Shown in pieces: positions 22,934-34,381 of a stretch of 64,000 bases of DNA (positions within the stretch are counted from its first letter, which is position 1; each line of letters begins with the position of its first letter). The notes below the pieces were generated by a model. That model was not told the DNA's origin. It did no database searches and worked only from the letters and a program-made list of their open reading frames with translations. A program made the translations under genes and the position numbers. This stretch comes from Bimastos eiseni (lineage: Eukaryota; Annelida; Clitellata; Crassiclitellata; Lumbricidae). The stretch is from positions 832,228-896,227 of the forward strand of contig OY365818.1 in the NCBI GenBank assembly GCA_959347315.1, given 5' to 3'.

Positions 22934-23252
22934 ATGTCTAATAAATTTCTCGATGCGTTTTCGGTCTGGTTGATTGGTTATCTGCTTATTATTCAGCCAA
23001 CTGATGTCTTCTGTCAAGGACAGATCAGTCAGAACTTTGTAGTTTCTGATTCTTGGCCAAACTACTGTCCATTGCTAAAAGACGCAATGCGCACCTACAA
23101 CGAGAGGTCAAGGGTGATGTGTGCCGCCGAATGTTTTTCACTTCAAGCAAGGGTGTATTTGTTTCAGCCACTATGCTACCAGTCGATTGTGTAACTTTTA
23201 CAGTTTCGTTCCACTGCCGATCTTCTACAACAGCGATTGCACGTTTATGATG
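22934..23252 (+). pseudogene. Orphan PAN first exon, frameshifted
   Basis: Close paralogue of 17537-17854: the same start MSNKFLD.FSV, signal-like segment, WPNYCPL, CAAECFSLQ and donor ATG|GTAAGC. Its length of 319 nt is not divisible by 3. A local CAAG duplication near 23142-23150 (CAAGCAAGGG against CAATGG in paralogues) throws the frame, and the open frame stops at TAA shortly after. The other frame would continue the PAN pattern. No linker or FReD exon follows on this strand before the inverted gene at 27804, and the TATA seen upstream of the paralogues is lost. It is most likely a dead fragment. Confidence 0.85.
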
Positions 23253-24415
23253 GTAAGCTTACAAATCTGCATGTTTAGTCAGTATTACTGAATTTTTCTA
23301 ATATAATGTCACGATTTGTGAAACTGACGCTCTGTGCTTTATGAATTTTTTAATAACTTGCCCCTTTTTCTAATAATTTACTTATAGATAATTATTCAAA
23401 AGATTTTGTTAAACTTGTCGCTATTTGTCGTGAACGTGAACTCGCGAGTCTTATGGTGCGCTGCCATAAACATTTAGATCTTTATGTAAGCATAGAGAGA
23501 GAGAAATTCATTTGCAAATTGCAAATGGAGCAGCCATTTTAAAATATGCTTTCGCAAATTTCGTTTCGGAACAATCTATTGCGATCGACCACAAGCAGAC
23601 ACTGTCAAGCTACAATTACATAGGTTCGTGTACAACATTTATTCACTTGTTTCGATGTCTTGAAACATTTACCTAGGGTACATTGTAAATAATTTATGGC
23701 GTGATATTCTCAGACCTAGGCCAAGTGGCGAATACGCAAAGGTTCCAAGTGGCTGTCAGAAATTGTTCTCTGGATCACAATGGTAGATTATTATTCTTCG
23801 GCAATTAATGGATGTTTTCCCTCATTCAAGCACTGTGTCAAAACTCAGGGTTGACTTCATAAATTAATGATTGAAGAGTGTTATTCAATTTTATAAAAAA
23901 AAGCATTGGTCTTGGGCAAATATGCAAATCAACATGGAAATAAGAAGCTTCGGAGCTGCACCAGCCTGCTAAAAACTTATCGATCATTGCAATCTCTGAA
24001 ACTTGGTCTAACGAACGTAAGAACATTTTTCCAAGGCACGGAGCACATAATCAATGAAGCTAAGACTTGACATATACATATAGGAAGAGGGATGTTGATA
24101 CTTCAGGATTTGATCCTCACTCTAACCTGTACAACGAAATAATTTCATGTCGATCTGGAACTAATGTAACGTCTCTTCATCCAGATAGAGGGAGTGGTTG
24201 AACTTGTAGCATTATTGTTGGTGGGTCAAATACAGGCCACCATGTCTCACGGTTCAATGAGTATCTTGATGAGCTTTGAAACTTATTAAATAAAAAAATC
24301 TACAATCTCTGCAACACTTTAATATTAATCCATTAAACTAGAACACAAATTCATGATACTCATGATTTTAAGAGGATTTAGCTAAGTCGTGGGAATTACC
24401 CCCTAATGAGCAAAC
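23253..24415. other. No gene recognised
   Basis: AT-rich sequence without FReD exons or recognisable transposon motifs. The linker and FReD exons expected for the upstream PAN exon are absent. Confidence 0.4.
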
Positions 24416-24417
24416 CA

Positions 24418-24477
<60 letters not shown>

Positions 24478-24973
24478 GTTTCACATTATGCTGTTATCGC
24501 CCATGATGAGCTAAGTGAGTGTTGGCAATGTCCCAAAGAGGCAGGCGGCGTTCCCACGCTGAAGAACAACCGAGATACGTTGGAACAGAAATGACGTCTC
24601 CATTGGATTGTGGGTTGCAGCACTCGTTCGACTACCCAACTCTGAGATGAACTGCAGTCCTTCACTGCTCCAAGCGCCGCCGGATTCCAAGGAGAGGGCT
24701 ACGAAGTCGTGGGTGTTGGTTATGGTGGAATACTTGGCCCTCTTCGTCTTAGCTGCGCGTTCGGCTGCTTCGCCAGCTCTGATAGATGTGTCGACAAGAT
24801 GTGACTTGGCGTAGGTGTCGGGCACTGTCACATCCCATGCCAGACATTGACCACGTGTCCAAGGAATGAGCGTGACGCCGTCCGGTCGCTTTCCATCTTC
24901 TCTTACCAAGCCGAGAGGTTCCTTTTGCGCTGGAATCTTCGCCCTGCCAAGAGCTCTCCAGATGACATCGTTA

Positions 24974-25046
<73 letters not shown>
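24418..25046 (-). mobile_element. RLE retrotransposon 3' fragment inserted in an ATT tract (minus)
   Basis: The element occupies about 24476-24968. Its 3' UTR (reverse complement of the GCTCATCATGGGCG region) abuts (ATT)n at 24418-24473. Its truncated 5' end abuts (ATT)n at 24969-25046. The 132-codon frame (24909-24511) covers KRPDG, the WDVTV RLE motif and the C-terminus, with few differences from the intact copy. ATT lies on the same strand at both ends, as expected for one insertion into one microsatellite. The 5' junction shares AAC with the element. Confidence 0.92.
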
Positions 25047-25049
<3 letters not shown>

Positions 25050-26374
25050 AACTATTATTATTATTAATTTTAAAAAAAAGTTAATTAATCCGAGAAATAT
25101 GCATTTGAAGTTTGGTATAACTTTGAAATGGAAAATGCCTAACAGCTCAAATTCTTCAGAATTGAGTGAATTTTGAGATAGACAAATTAGCTTATGTTTA
25201 TTGTCTAATGCATCATATGAATGTTTCAGCTTTCGATAGATATCAAGTTTGCTATCTTAGCCTCAAGCTGAGTTTGGCTATTACTGGCGGGAAAATGGCA
25301 AATTATGAAAAGTCATTAAAGTTTTAAAACAATGGCTACCACAAAGTCATCTAAAAGCCATTAAGAATCAATTTTTACACCAAATTAAGTTTTTATTTGT
25401 TTAAAACATATTTATATATAAATTTCTGTAAAAACAAGAAATTTAAAATTTCTACTTTTAATCACATTTTTTGCAATTATCTCATCAACGTGTTTTGCGA
25501 CTGACGACTGGTTTTTTGCAGATGGCTCTCATATCGGTTGTCTATGATAGGACGCTGAAAAGGATGAGCTATGGGTTGGAGGTTGGAGGTGCACCGGGCA
25601 ATCGAAGGAAATAGTGGCCTCATGACGTGGACATCGGACACCATCACGGCACTTAGGAGTCGGATGTCAGCCTACCTAGCAAGTACCACCACGGTGCCAA
25701 TGCAGAGTGAGAACTGGAGACGCTCCAAACTCCGTACAAAGGCCTCAAGGCGGTCTCGTTACTCGGCCGACTGGTCTAATTCAGGCATGTTTATGATCAT
25801 TGACAAAAACTACACCGATGATGAAGAGTTACAGGATGCCTACTATGTCACTAGCATGCTGGTTTGGCTGGACACACTGATTTTCGATTTACGTTAACTG
25901 TTTTTCATTATTTTGACAGCTATAATTGTTATCGCTGTAACTGAATCGGCTGGTAGCGCATGTTGTACAAACAATTTGATCTATCACGATTACTTTGTGT
26001 GGATATAAGTAGCCAATCCCTAGATTTACAGTCGTCATTCGCGCATCGTTTACAATAACGTTCGTGTCATCCGTCATGATATATTGAATGCAACTTGAAA
26101 TCATAATCTATCTTGACCGGAAATGCCCGTTCGCCATCTCTATTTCTTTAACTTTGACTATCGAGTTACACTTGAAACCGTATTCATTGTAGGTGTTTGC
26201 GTGTGATGATGACCGCGCAATGATAGAATTCAGCATATCAGTTTGTAATAAATAAGTCTGCGAATCGTATAATTAGGCCTAAGTCATAATCGCTGATCGA
26301 TTTACCCTGAAGCTACCTCCCGGAGAATTAAGGCAAATCATTTGAAACAGAATCATTACTGTATTTTACATAAA
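25050..26374. other. No gene recognised
   Basis: AT-rich. A 108-codon open frame at 25571-25897 (+) looks moderately coding-like (for example TKASRRSRYSADWSNSG) but has no family match that I recognise and no clear splice or promoter context. I do not call it a gene. Confidence 0.35.
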
Positions 26375-27010
26375 CTGTAAGTTCAACTTCTATTTAAATA
26401 CCGATTGTATTATTGGGCAATAATTTTGTCACGAAGCTGAACTATATTTTTAAGGAATTTGTCCAAGGTCATGATTTTATTTATTTTTTGACTTATTTCC
26501 CAATTTGATACCGCCCTTCTTCCAACAGCTTTTGCTCAGAAGTGCATACACACGCCTCGACGGCGCAATTGCAGTTGTACTGCAGAGCAATTGTGTGCGA
26601 AGGACTTGCTCAAGGCCCCTACACAGTGACTCCCTGGATGAGTGTCGAACCCGCTCACTCAGAGCACACTGAACGTTACGGGCTTACCGCTCTAACCGAT
26701 AGGTAAGCCTCTGTGCCACAAAAATACAAATACACCCTTCCATTACTGATATTAATACTATTAACGATAGGAAGTTCACACTTAAATTATATAGCGTATT
26801 AGCGTACAGTCGATAATTACAGCGGCTGCAATATTATATTTTATAAGCGTTATTATTATGCCTATTATCTAACAGGTTCCTGTTTTCATAGTTGCCTCCA
26901 ATGTGATTATAAAACTTAATTATACGCTTATCTTCGTTCGTTCACATGGATGTCTAAAGTAATTTGGATGTGTTTCTACGATTATGTCAAGGCATGCACG
27001 TTCTGCTGCA
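26375..27010 (+). repeat. Diverged third copy of the FReD upstream block, split by a SINE
   Basis: Pieces match 4230-4600 and 50775-51145 in order: CTTCTATTTAA, GGGCAATAATTT, TTTGTCCAAGGT, AGTTC.CACTTAAA.TATAT, TACAGTCGATAATT, TCATA.TTGCCTCCAATG and GGATGTCTAA. The colinear match is interrupted by the SINE (about 26500-26721) and its flanks. No coiled-coil exon follows. Confidence 0.75.
26500..26721 (-). mobile_element. tRNA-derived SINE, copy 2
   Basis: Reverse complement of the same SINE as 18441-18655. The B box GGTTCGACAC lies near 26640-26650, with the A-box region CGGTTAGAGCGG upstream in the element's sense and 3' end AAGAAGGGCGGTATCAAAT. It sits inside the diverged repeat block at 26375-27010. 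Confidence 0.85.
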
Positions 27011-27803
27011 TCTGAGCCCATGTATGCTGCCATGTCAATAGAGGAAATAATTAATAAGCCAACTCTGTAAAACTGAATTTTTGAATTGAACAGTAAAATG
27101 GATACATATAAAATTACGTTAACAATAACCAAGTGTTTTATTGATCACATCGGTAGCACCATTTATTACAATATATTCTGCGTAATTAATACAGGTTGGA
27201 AGAGAATAATTAGGTGAGAGAATAAACCCTAAACAAACCATAGAACCCGCTAACAGAGCTACATTTTCTATCTATAGTTACTCAGAGCAACAGATTCTTT
27301 ATATTGACCTCTTGGTATAAATATCTTAACTAGTTAACTAAGCCATCATAATAACAAACAGGAAACTGTGCACACAAATCACTCAGACGATTTAATGTAG
27401 ACTTTCAATTATGGCCACCACGTATTTAAACAGGGATTTGATTACAAGTGTTTTGGCAAGCACATTGTACGAATAAGTTTCATGTATTGGTGCCACCTAT
27501 ATTAGGCGTCTTCTATCGATCGTCATTATAGTTAATTACGAATCAAAAGAGTACCAGCTGCGTAATGTCTGCTTCGGCTAAAATTGGAACGACGAAGAAA
27601 TTGTTTCTCGGAAAACACAAAACTCAATTTAAAGAAGCGTAACATTTTTTTCAAAGCTTAAAATATTCGCCGATGGCGAATGGCAGAATATATATTGTCG
27701 ATAGATGTGCGTATTTGGGTGAGAAAGTGAATTCTCTAAAAATGAAACTTGTAAATGTATGATACAATCCATTACAATGAGTCTCTGATTCTTCTGTTTT
27801 TCT
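27011..27803. other. 3' flank of the minus-strand FReD gene, no other gene
   Basis: No recognisable coding or RNA feature. Confidence 0.35.
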
Positions 27804-28966
27804 TCATCTGCTCTTGATCATCATCCGCGCTGCTTGAAGTTGGGCAGTCGACGTCACGTGCCTCAAACTATACCACCGAAATGTATTGCCCGTAAGACAG
27901 GCGTACTCGCAGTAGTTAAACCACCATCCTGCTCCTCCTCTCTGATTAGAGCAGCTGCCATCTTTGTATCTGTCGTTGTCTCTTTCCGAGGTTGAGAAGG
28001 CCATTCCATCAAGGTTCACAGAACCCGACAAGTCACCCGAGGTCATCGAATCGCCGGCATTTCCACTGTATCCTGAGATGCGAAGTGTGTATTTGTTACT
28101 CTCCGAATCAATGGTGAAGGTGGAATATTCGGCACAGTACCATTTACCGCTTATGAACACCTGTTAAACAAAACATGTAGCTTTCTTTCAATTTGTTAAA
28201 CTATAACTTTCTTAAATTATGTTAAATGTAACATGATCAGTAAAATACATACCATGAGATTCTGAACATCCGTGCCATCTGTCAGCTGTCGTTGGGAATC
28301 CGTTGGTTGTGCCACACCTCTGCACAGTAAGCTAAAAGAGTCACCAGTGGTGGACCCACGCACAACCAACGGATTCCCAACGACAGCTGACAGATGGCAC
28401 GGATGTTCAGAGTCTCATGGGCCAAGTTGCGACGATGGGTAGTGCGACAACTGTCGTCACGATTCGCAGATATGGGGGCGTTGTCGGAGTAATCACTAAC
28501 TGGTGTAAGATGACCCCTCCCACTCAATTGCATTGTTTCTCGATGCTCCGTCCTGAGTTCACTCCTCTTCATCCCATATATACGCTACTAAGTCATCTCA
28601 TTGAATGTTCCTCTGGTGACATCATCTGCTGGCACAGTTTACCCTACTCTAATTATAACCACAACCATAACCTTCATTCTTTCCATAAACACAACATAAA
28701 AAATAAAGACAACATATATCACAATAACAGGGGAAGCATAGCGAAAGAAAAACCCTAGAGGTACAGACGTCCCGCTGGTCTGGTCACCCTTAAATGAGAA
28801 AATTCGGTATACAGGAATTATCCTTCTACCCAAGTTTTTTTCCACATTCATCGCACAGTTACATGCAATCAGAATTATGGTAAACCTATTATCCCTGATA
28901 AATTTAAGCATCTGACCGAACCTATCAGACCGGATGCTGACATTACAGTGCTTAACTCAATTATTT

Positions 28967-29001
<35 letters not shown>

Positions 29002-32000
29002 GTAAACTTAATATAGCTCCCCTACAAAATATCTACGGATTTCAGTGAAGAGTGAAATGCAATCGAGGAATCTGTAGTCAGAAGGCGTAGCCCTCGGAAA
29101 CCCATCACCTGTCGTTTTTTACTTCATTCTTTAATCATATTCTACAATGCATGTGCTTCCAATTACTTTTTTCCCTCTTTTATTTAACTTTGTTTGCGCA
29201 AAGTTTGTCACGGACATCTGTCTATCAACTCTTTTTCAGGTATGTTCCCATCGACCTACATAGCTGAAACTTTTCACACATTTTAGGCTTGCAAGATAAT
29301 GCGATGTATCAAATGTTTACGGACATAGCTCAAAATTGACAAAATGACAAAAATTCAAAAACATAAATATCGTTTAACCACTCGAACGAGTCCTCCTTGA
29401 CGAGCTGCACTCCGGCAAGTTTACATCATCAATAATATGTAATTAAAAGTCTGTTAAGAAAATGGAACGATTGGGCCATCTACCTGAAAAAAGGTCTTGA
29501 AAAACCCATGCGTTTACTTTAAATTGTTACGGAATCAAAACAGCTTTTTTCTAACTAAAATTATACTCGTTCGACTATTTCATTAGTAAAATCATGACAA
29601 CTGAGAAAATCGAAGTCAAAGTTTCAAAACATTCGTGTCATCAAAATTCTTAGCAACCATTACTTGAATGCTCCAAAGCTATGCTGAGTAATAAAAAGCT
29701 GTATTATGTATAAAATAAAGCATAAGGTCTCAAAATCTGGTAACTAATTTAATAATACAGGTAGACGGAAGAAAGCTATGTCGTTCACCTTTGAAAACAT
29801 GCATATTTAGCAATGCAAATCTTGACACCACATGCATTAAAAGTCATTTTTCTCCAACTAAATTTTTGAATTCAGCATTTTTTAATTCCGATATTGTCAG
29901 AAGACATATAAGTTTGTAGCAATATACCATTAAACGATTTCTGTGTTTCAACACCTCTTGCCTATTTCAACCTTTATTTCAATAACTAGGAAGTGACAAG
30001 CGGCGGGTTTTGACACCTGGCCTCACATATATGTTCCGTCTTCGGGGTGCTTCCTATCAAGCGAGCAGCTGAACCCAGAATTCGCTACAACTTAACTATG
30101 CATCGCTGGTCATCATCGATGTGGACGTTGCGTGCTTGTTATCAGATCTTCAGCAAACTGTAGGCCGGCCTACTTGACAGCTTACACACGAGTAGAAACT
30201 CAAGTTTCGCCAACGAGAGATATTGAAAGAAGTCACACAACCGATTTTTAAATATGAAATAAATGTGCTATTAGTTATGTAACCGTGATTATTCTGAACA
30301 TTACATTACAATAGATAGGCTTGAACAATTTATATATATAGATCATTATTATACATTAAGTTTAGCTGAACATTCGTTACTTCAGACAATATATAGGTTC
30401 TGTCAGTCACTCGCGTAGGCTCTAGCATTTACAGTCAGCCCACATTCTAGGGATACCTTGAGTGGTCAGTAGTTAGCCAATCAGAGTAGTCTTTTCTAGG
30501 ATGGACCAGTTTCCTCTTTGGCTGAGGAAAGTCACTTATAAGCTACAGCACTGTTAGGAACTTTTCAGTCTGACTTCCGAAGAACTCTAGCTATCCTGTC
30601 AGGCTCGTCAACTCGTATCATCTTAGGGTTTGGACATTATCATCTCACCCATACTCGCATTAGTAAGTATATGTAACAGTTATGTATTAGTCACAATCAT
30701 TATATATATATATATTATTATTACCTCATCTTCTCTGTATTTAATAAAGATAAGTTGTATTCTAACTGTCTCTTCATGTGTAGCTAGTTTCCCCTAACAT
30801 AATCTAGTTCATTAAGCATCTAATATAATAGTAGAGCTAGTTCAAGTAGAACCCGTAGAGTTCTTACAGTTCAATGCATTCTGCTCCTTTCAGAAAACGA
30901 TTCTGGTCGATAATCACACCAAAAATTAATCTTAATTACATCGAAACAATCGTTGCCATTCGTTCTGCTATTGAAAACCCTTTACGGCAAATAATTCAAA
31001 TTAGATGTGTGTTTTATTTCATATTTACGGCAATTACATCACTTGAAATGTCGTTATCGTAACAGTACACTACGGATTTCTATACACGAAGTCACTATAG
31101 CGTTTATTCATGAGCGCGGGATCCTATGAGAGAATTTGTAAAGAAATTCAAATTGAAAAACAATTTTGAAACTAGCTTACTTACTAGAATACTTCGATAG
31201 TTAAATAAGTACTTGCATAAAACGTTCATGTATTAATTAGACCTACCTCTATGCGAAGGGTGTAGGCGAATTTGTTGGTCAGACGATGGATTTTTTCGTT
31301 TCCGAGCCAAAACTCTCCACGTCCAGTATTTCCGAACCCGTTCTTGTATTCGGCCCAGTTTCGGTCGAAGGTCACAGATCTATCATAGCGATGCAGTAAG
31401 ACGATCCAGTTGTTTAGTATTGGCGGAAGAACATGACCTGCTTCCAAGTCAATTCCAAGCGCTATTTGGACAAGAACGAAAAGTGTTTTAGAAAACATGG
31501 TGCAATCTTTCAGCGACACTGGTAGCGATTTTCAAGCTAACAGATAGTGAAAAGAGACTTTCAAAAGTCGATTCGAACCAAAAGTCTTCACAAGGAATCA
31601 TGTTGTAAAATAGGGCCAAACCGTTTTGACACTAGTCATGTCAAACTGTTTGAATATAAAAGGATAAAATGTATGCATTTACAGTCCAACTAGTACTCCC
31701 ATCAAGCAGGAGGCTCATACGCAAAGAGAAATCTTCCATGCAACTCAAAGCTTAAAAGGAGCTACTGATTCCACTAATAACGCCAGATCGTTATTCGTGC
31801 AGTCACCACGCTCACCAGACGGACCACAATATGGCTTCACGCAATTTCAATAACAGCAACAGCATTGCGGATGCCATTGTTGTATGAAACGTGGCCTTTT
31901 CAGATGATAACATTACATTTGTTGCCTCCTAAGGGATCAGAACAGCCCAGGGTTACGATCAATAATAACCATTGTAATCATTTTTATAGTTATAATTATA

Positions 32001-32207
32001 GGGGCCTACCGTCACAGTTTCCATAGAAATGAGAATACACATAGTTCGGCTAGGACATAGGAGGACCACTATCGTTGCATAATAATAATAATGATAATAA
32101 TAATAATAATAATGATAATAATAATAATAATAATAGTAATAATAATAATAATAACAATAATGATAATAATAATAATAATAATAATGACAATAATAATAAT
32201 AATAATG

Positions 32208-32271
<64 letters not shown>

Positions 32272-33626
32272 TAATTTCACCTACCAACAATAATAATTTC
32301 ATATAACAACAACAATAATGTCACCTAACAACAATAATAGTTTCACCTACCAACAATAATAGTTTCATCTACCAACAATAATAGTTTCACCTACCAGCAC
32401 TAATAATTTCATCTATCAACAATAATAGTTTCACCTACCAACACTAATAATTTCATCTATCAACAATAATAATTTCACCTACCAACAATAATAGTATCAC
32501 CTATCAACAATAATAGTTTCACCTACCAACAATAATAGTTTCACCTACCAACAATAATAGTTTCACCTACCAACAATAATAGTTTCACTTACCAACAATA
32601 ATAGTTTCACCTACCAACAACAATACTGTCACTTAACAACATTAATAATTTCGCTTACCGAATAAGCAATTTCACCTACCAACAGGAGTAATTTCACCTA
32701 GGCCTATCAACAATAATAATTTCACCTACCAACAAAAATAATTTCACCTACCGGCATAAATAATTTCACCTAAGAACAATAATAATTTCACCTACCAACA
32801 ATAATACACCTACCAACAGCAATACGGTTACCTAACAACAATAATAATTTCACTGTCACCTACTAACTATGATAATTTAACCTACCAACAATAATAATTT
32901 TACCAACCAACAATGATAATTTCACCTACCAACTGCCAATTTCCACGAATTCTGAGTTTGGTTAGTAGTGGAGATGCGATGGTCATCAAGACGACGGTTA
33001 ATGGCCTCTAGACTTCTCATAGCAGAATCATGTTGAGTTTTCAATTGCTGAAACGACGGGGTAAGGAAGTCACTAATACTTTGAACTTGTTTAATATAGC
33101 GATCTTGCTCCTGTGAGCGTCGGTCAACTGCCTGAAGAGTTGCCATTGCAGAATCCTGCTTAATTTTCACTTGCTGAAAAGACGCATTAAGAATACTTTG
33201 AACTTGCCTTATATTAATATCCTGCTCCTGTGAGCGTCGGTCAACTGCCTGAAGAGTTGCCATTGCGGAATCCTGCTTAATTTTCACTTGCTGAAAAGAC
33301 GCATTAAGAATACTTTGAAGTTGCCTTATATTAATATCCTGCTCCTGCGAACGTCGGTTCACTGCTTGAAGACTTGTCATTGCGGAGTCTTGCTCACCTC
33401 TAATTTGCTGAAATGATGCACTAAGAAGCTCATGAAAACCTTGTGCTTGCTGTTTTAGCTCGCCAAAGAGCTCAATCTTTAATAGTTGTATCTGTTCTAC
33501 GATGCTGATCGATGAGTCTCCGTTGTCAGAGCCATGGGCAGTCGGCTGTCCAGTCGCTTGAAAGATCATACTTTGCGTTAATATAATTGCAATTGCCGCA
33601 AAGCAGCATGCGCCACAAGAGTTCAT
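27804..33626 (-). CDS. Secreted coiled-coil FReD protein with expanded stalk, 3 exons (minus)
   Basis: Exon 1 is 33626-32930 (donor GTTG|GTAGGT), exon 2 is 31461-31247 (acceptor CCAAATAG; donor GAG|GTAGGT) and exon 3 is 28160-27804. Lengths of 697+215+357 nt give 422 residues. Exon 2 and 3 lengths equal those of the gene at 5993. A signal-like start (CCFAAIAIILTQ) leads to a stalk of four related units. Two of them are near-identical 39-residue (117-bp) repeats containing LNASFQQVKIKQDSAM and DRRSQEQDINI; the stalk ends NSWKLAVG. The FReD has [81 protein letters not shown] and ARMMIKSR. Here CLTC has become CLTG. It lies opposite to the rest of the cluster. Intron 1 starts with a donor-bearing minisatellite; intron 2 holds a long hairpin and a solo LTR. 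Confidence 0.87.
28252..28420. repeat. 61-bp-arm inverted repeat (hairpin) in intron 2
   Basis: 28252-28312 and 28360-28420 are reverse complements over 61 bp, with one G-T pair (28260/28412) and a 47-nt loop. The inner 52 bp pair perfectly. Transcribed from either strand it would fold into a very stable hairpin. It could be a fold-back element, a recent inverted duplication or a hairpin-RNA source; nothing in the sequence decides which. Confidence 0.97.
28967..29001. repeat. (AATC)n microsatellite
   Basis: About nine AATC units in intron 2 of the minus-strand FReD gene. Confidence 0.95.
30401..30868 (+). mobile_element. Candidate solo LTR (468 bp)
   Basis: It starts TGTCAGTC and ends TTCTTACA (TGT...ACA), flanked by a 4-bp direct repeat GTTC (30397-30400 and 30869-30872). 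Inside are a TATA-like TTATAAG (about 30537) and, 200 bp further on, AATAAA (30743-30748). This is the U3-R-U5 order of an LTR with the + strand as sense. No internal retroviral coding sequence is adjacent, consistent with LTR-LTR recombination. It is antisense to the host gene's intron 2. Confidence 0.6.
32075..32275. repeat. (AAT)n tract in intron 1
   Basis: About 65 AAT units with scattered GAT/AAC variants. It is continuous with the 22-bp minisatellite. Confidence 0.95.
32272..32930 (-). repeat. 22-bp minisatellite at the 5' end of intron 1, with tandem splice-donor motifs
   Basis: About 29 units, + strand form TTTCACCTACCAACAATAATAG. Read in the gene's sense, each good unit contains GTTG|GTAGGTGAAA, and at least one contains GGTAAGTGA. 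The first unit is the actual exon 1 donor at 32930/32929. Variants include TCATCTATC and CTTACC forms; the distal end merges with the AAT tract. Confidence 0.95.
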
Positions 33627-33720
33627 TGCGACTTGCTTTCTAGTCTTAAAAGACTAACTAAGGAATACTAACGACAATCAACTGCTTCTCGTTGACAACA
33701 TGTGCGTCAGGTTGAACGTG

Positions 33721-33731
33721 TCTATTATAGT
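33721..33731 (-). promoter_or_regulatory. TATA-like element for the minus-strand FReD gene
   Basis: On the minus strand CACTATAATAGACAC lies about 100 bp upstream of the ATG at 33626. The wording resembles GATATATAGACACAAA, which lies 110 bp upstream of the sister gene at 56853. Confidence 0.45.
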
Positions 33732-34381
33732 GGACTGTACGAGGCCTATCTGACACAGGAAAGTCTATGCTCACGCTGCATTCGTGGTTATGCTCCCACA
33801 TTGCGATTGTTTACAACTAATTGCCCTACTGGGTCATGTCGACGTACATTGCCAATTTAAACAGGATGCATGTATAAGTACTTGTGGTTGATTGTGCATA
33901 GGGCGGTGGGTATGCAGATTCATATTTATGTTTGCATAGCAATTTGGTAATTATCATTTAATATACCATTTTAGCGTTCTAAGTTATTCCCATGGTTTGG
34001 ATAAACAGAGAATTTCGATCGGTAGAATAGAGATTGGATTGATGAATAGAATACATACTACCATGTTGGCATGCCGATAGTTATCGTTCCATAAATGGCA
34101 GTTGGACTGATGAATAATTCTAGTTTCAATAGAAGTTAGATTGATAACCAGATGTGTTGCTGAAGTAGAAGTTGGTTTATTAAAAAATCATGATGCTGCA
34201 ATGAACGAATGACTTGGAAAGCTAAAACTTAATAATATTAAATAATTCATTACGTTGACTTATATATCGCCGCTTCAAGAAGCATCCCCAGCCTAGTAAC
34301 CATCCCCAACCTAATTTATAATATGAAAATCTTTTTCTTAAACCAAATTCGGAAATGCCCTGCACACGCTAGATAGCTACG

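Noticed and set aside
32050..32306. Open frames of poly-Ile, poly-Leu or poly-Asn
   Set aside because: Translations of the AAT microsatellite. The same artefact occurs at 8831-9028, 12562-12943, 24406-24594, 24847-25176 and 41691-41954.
32272..32930. CRISPR-like regular repeats
   Set aside because: Units are contiguous with no unique spacers, in an animal intron. It is a minisatellite.
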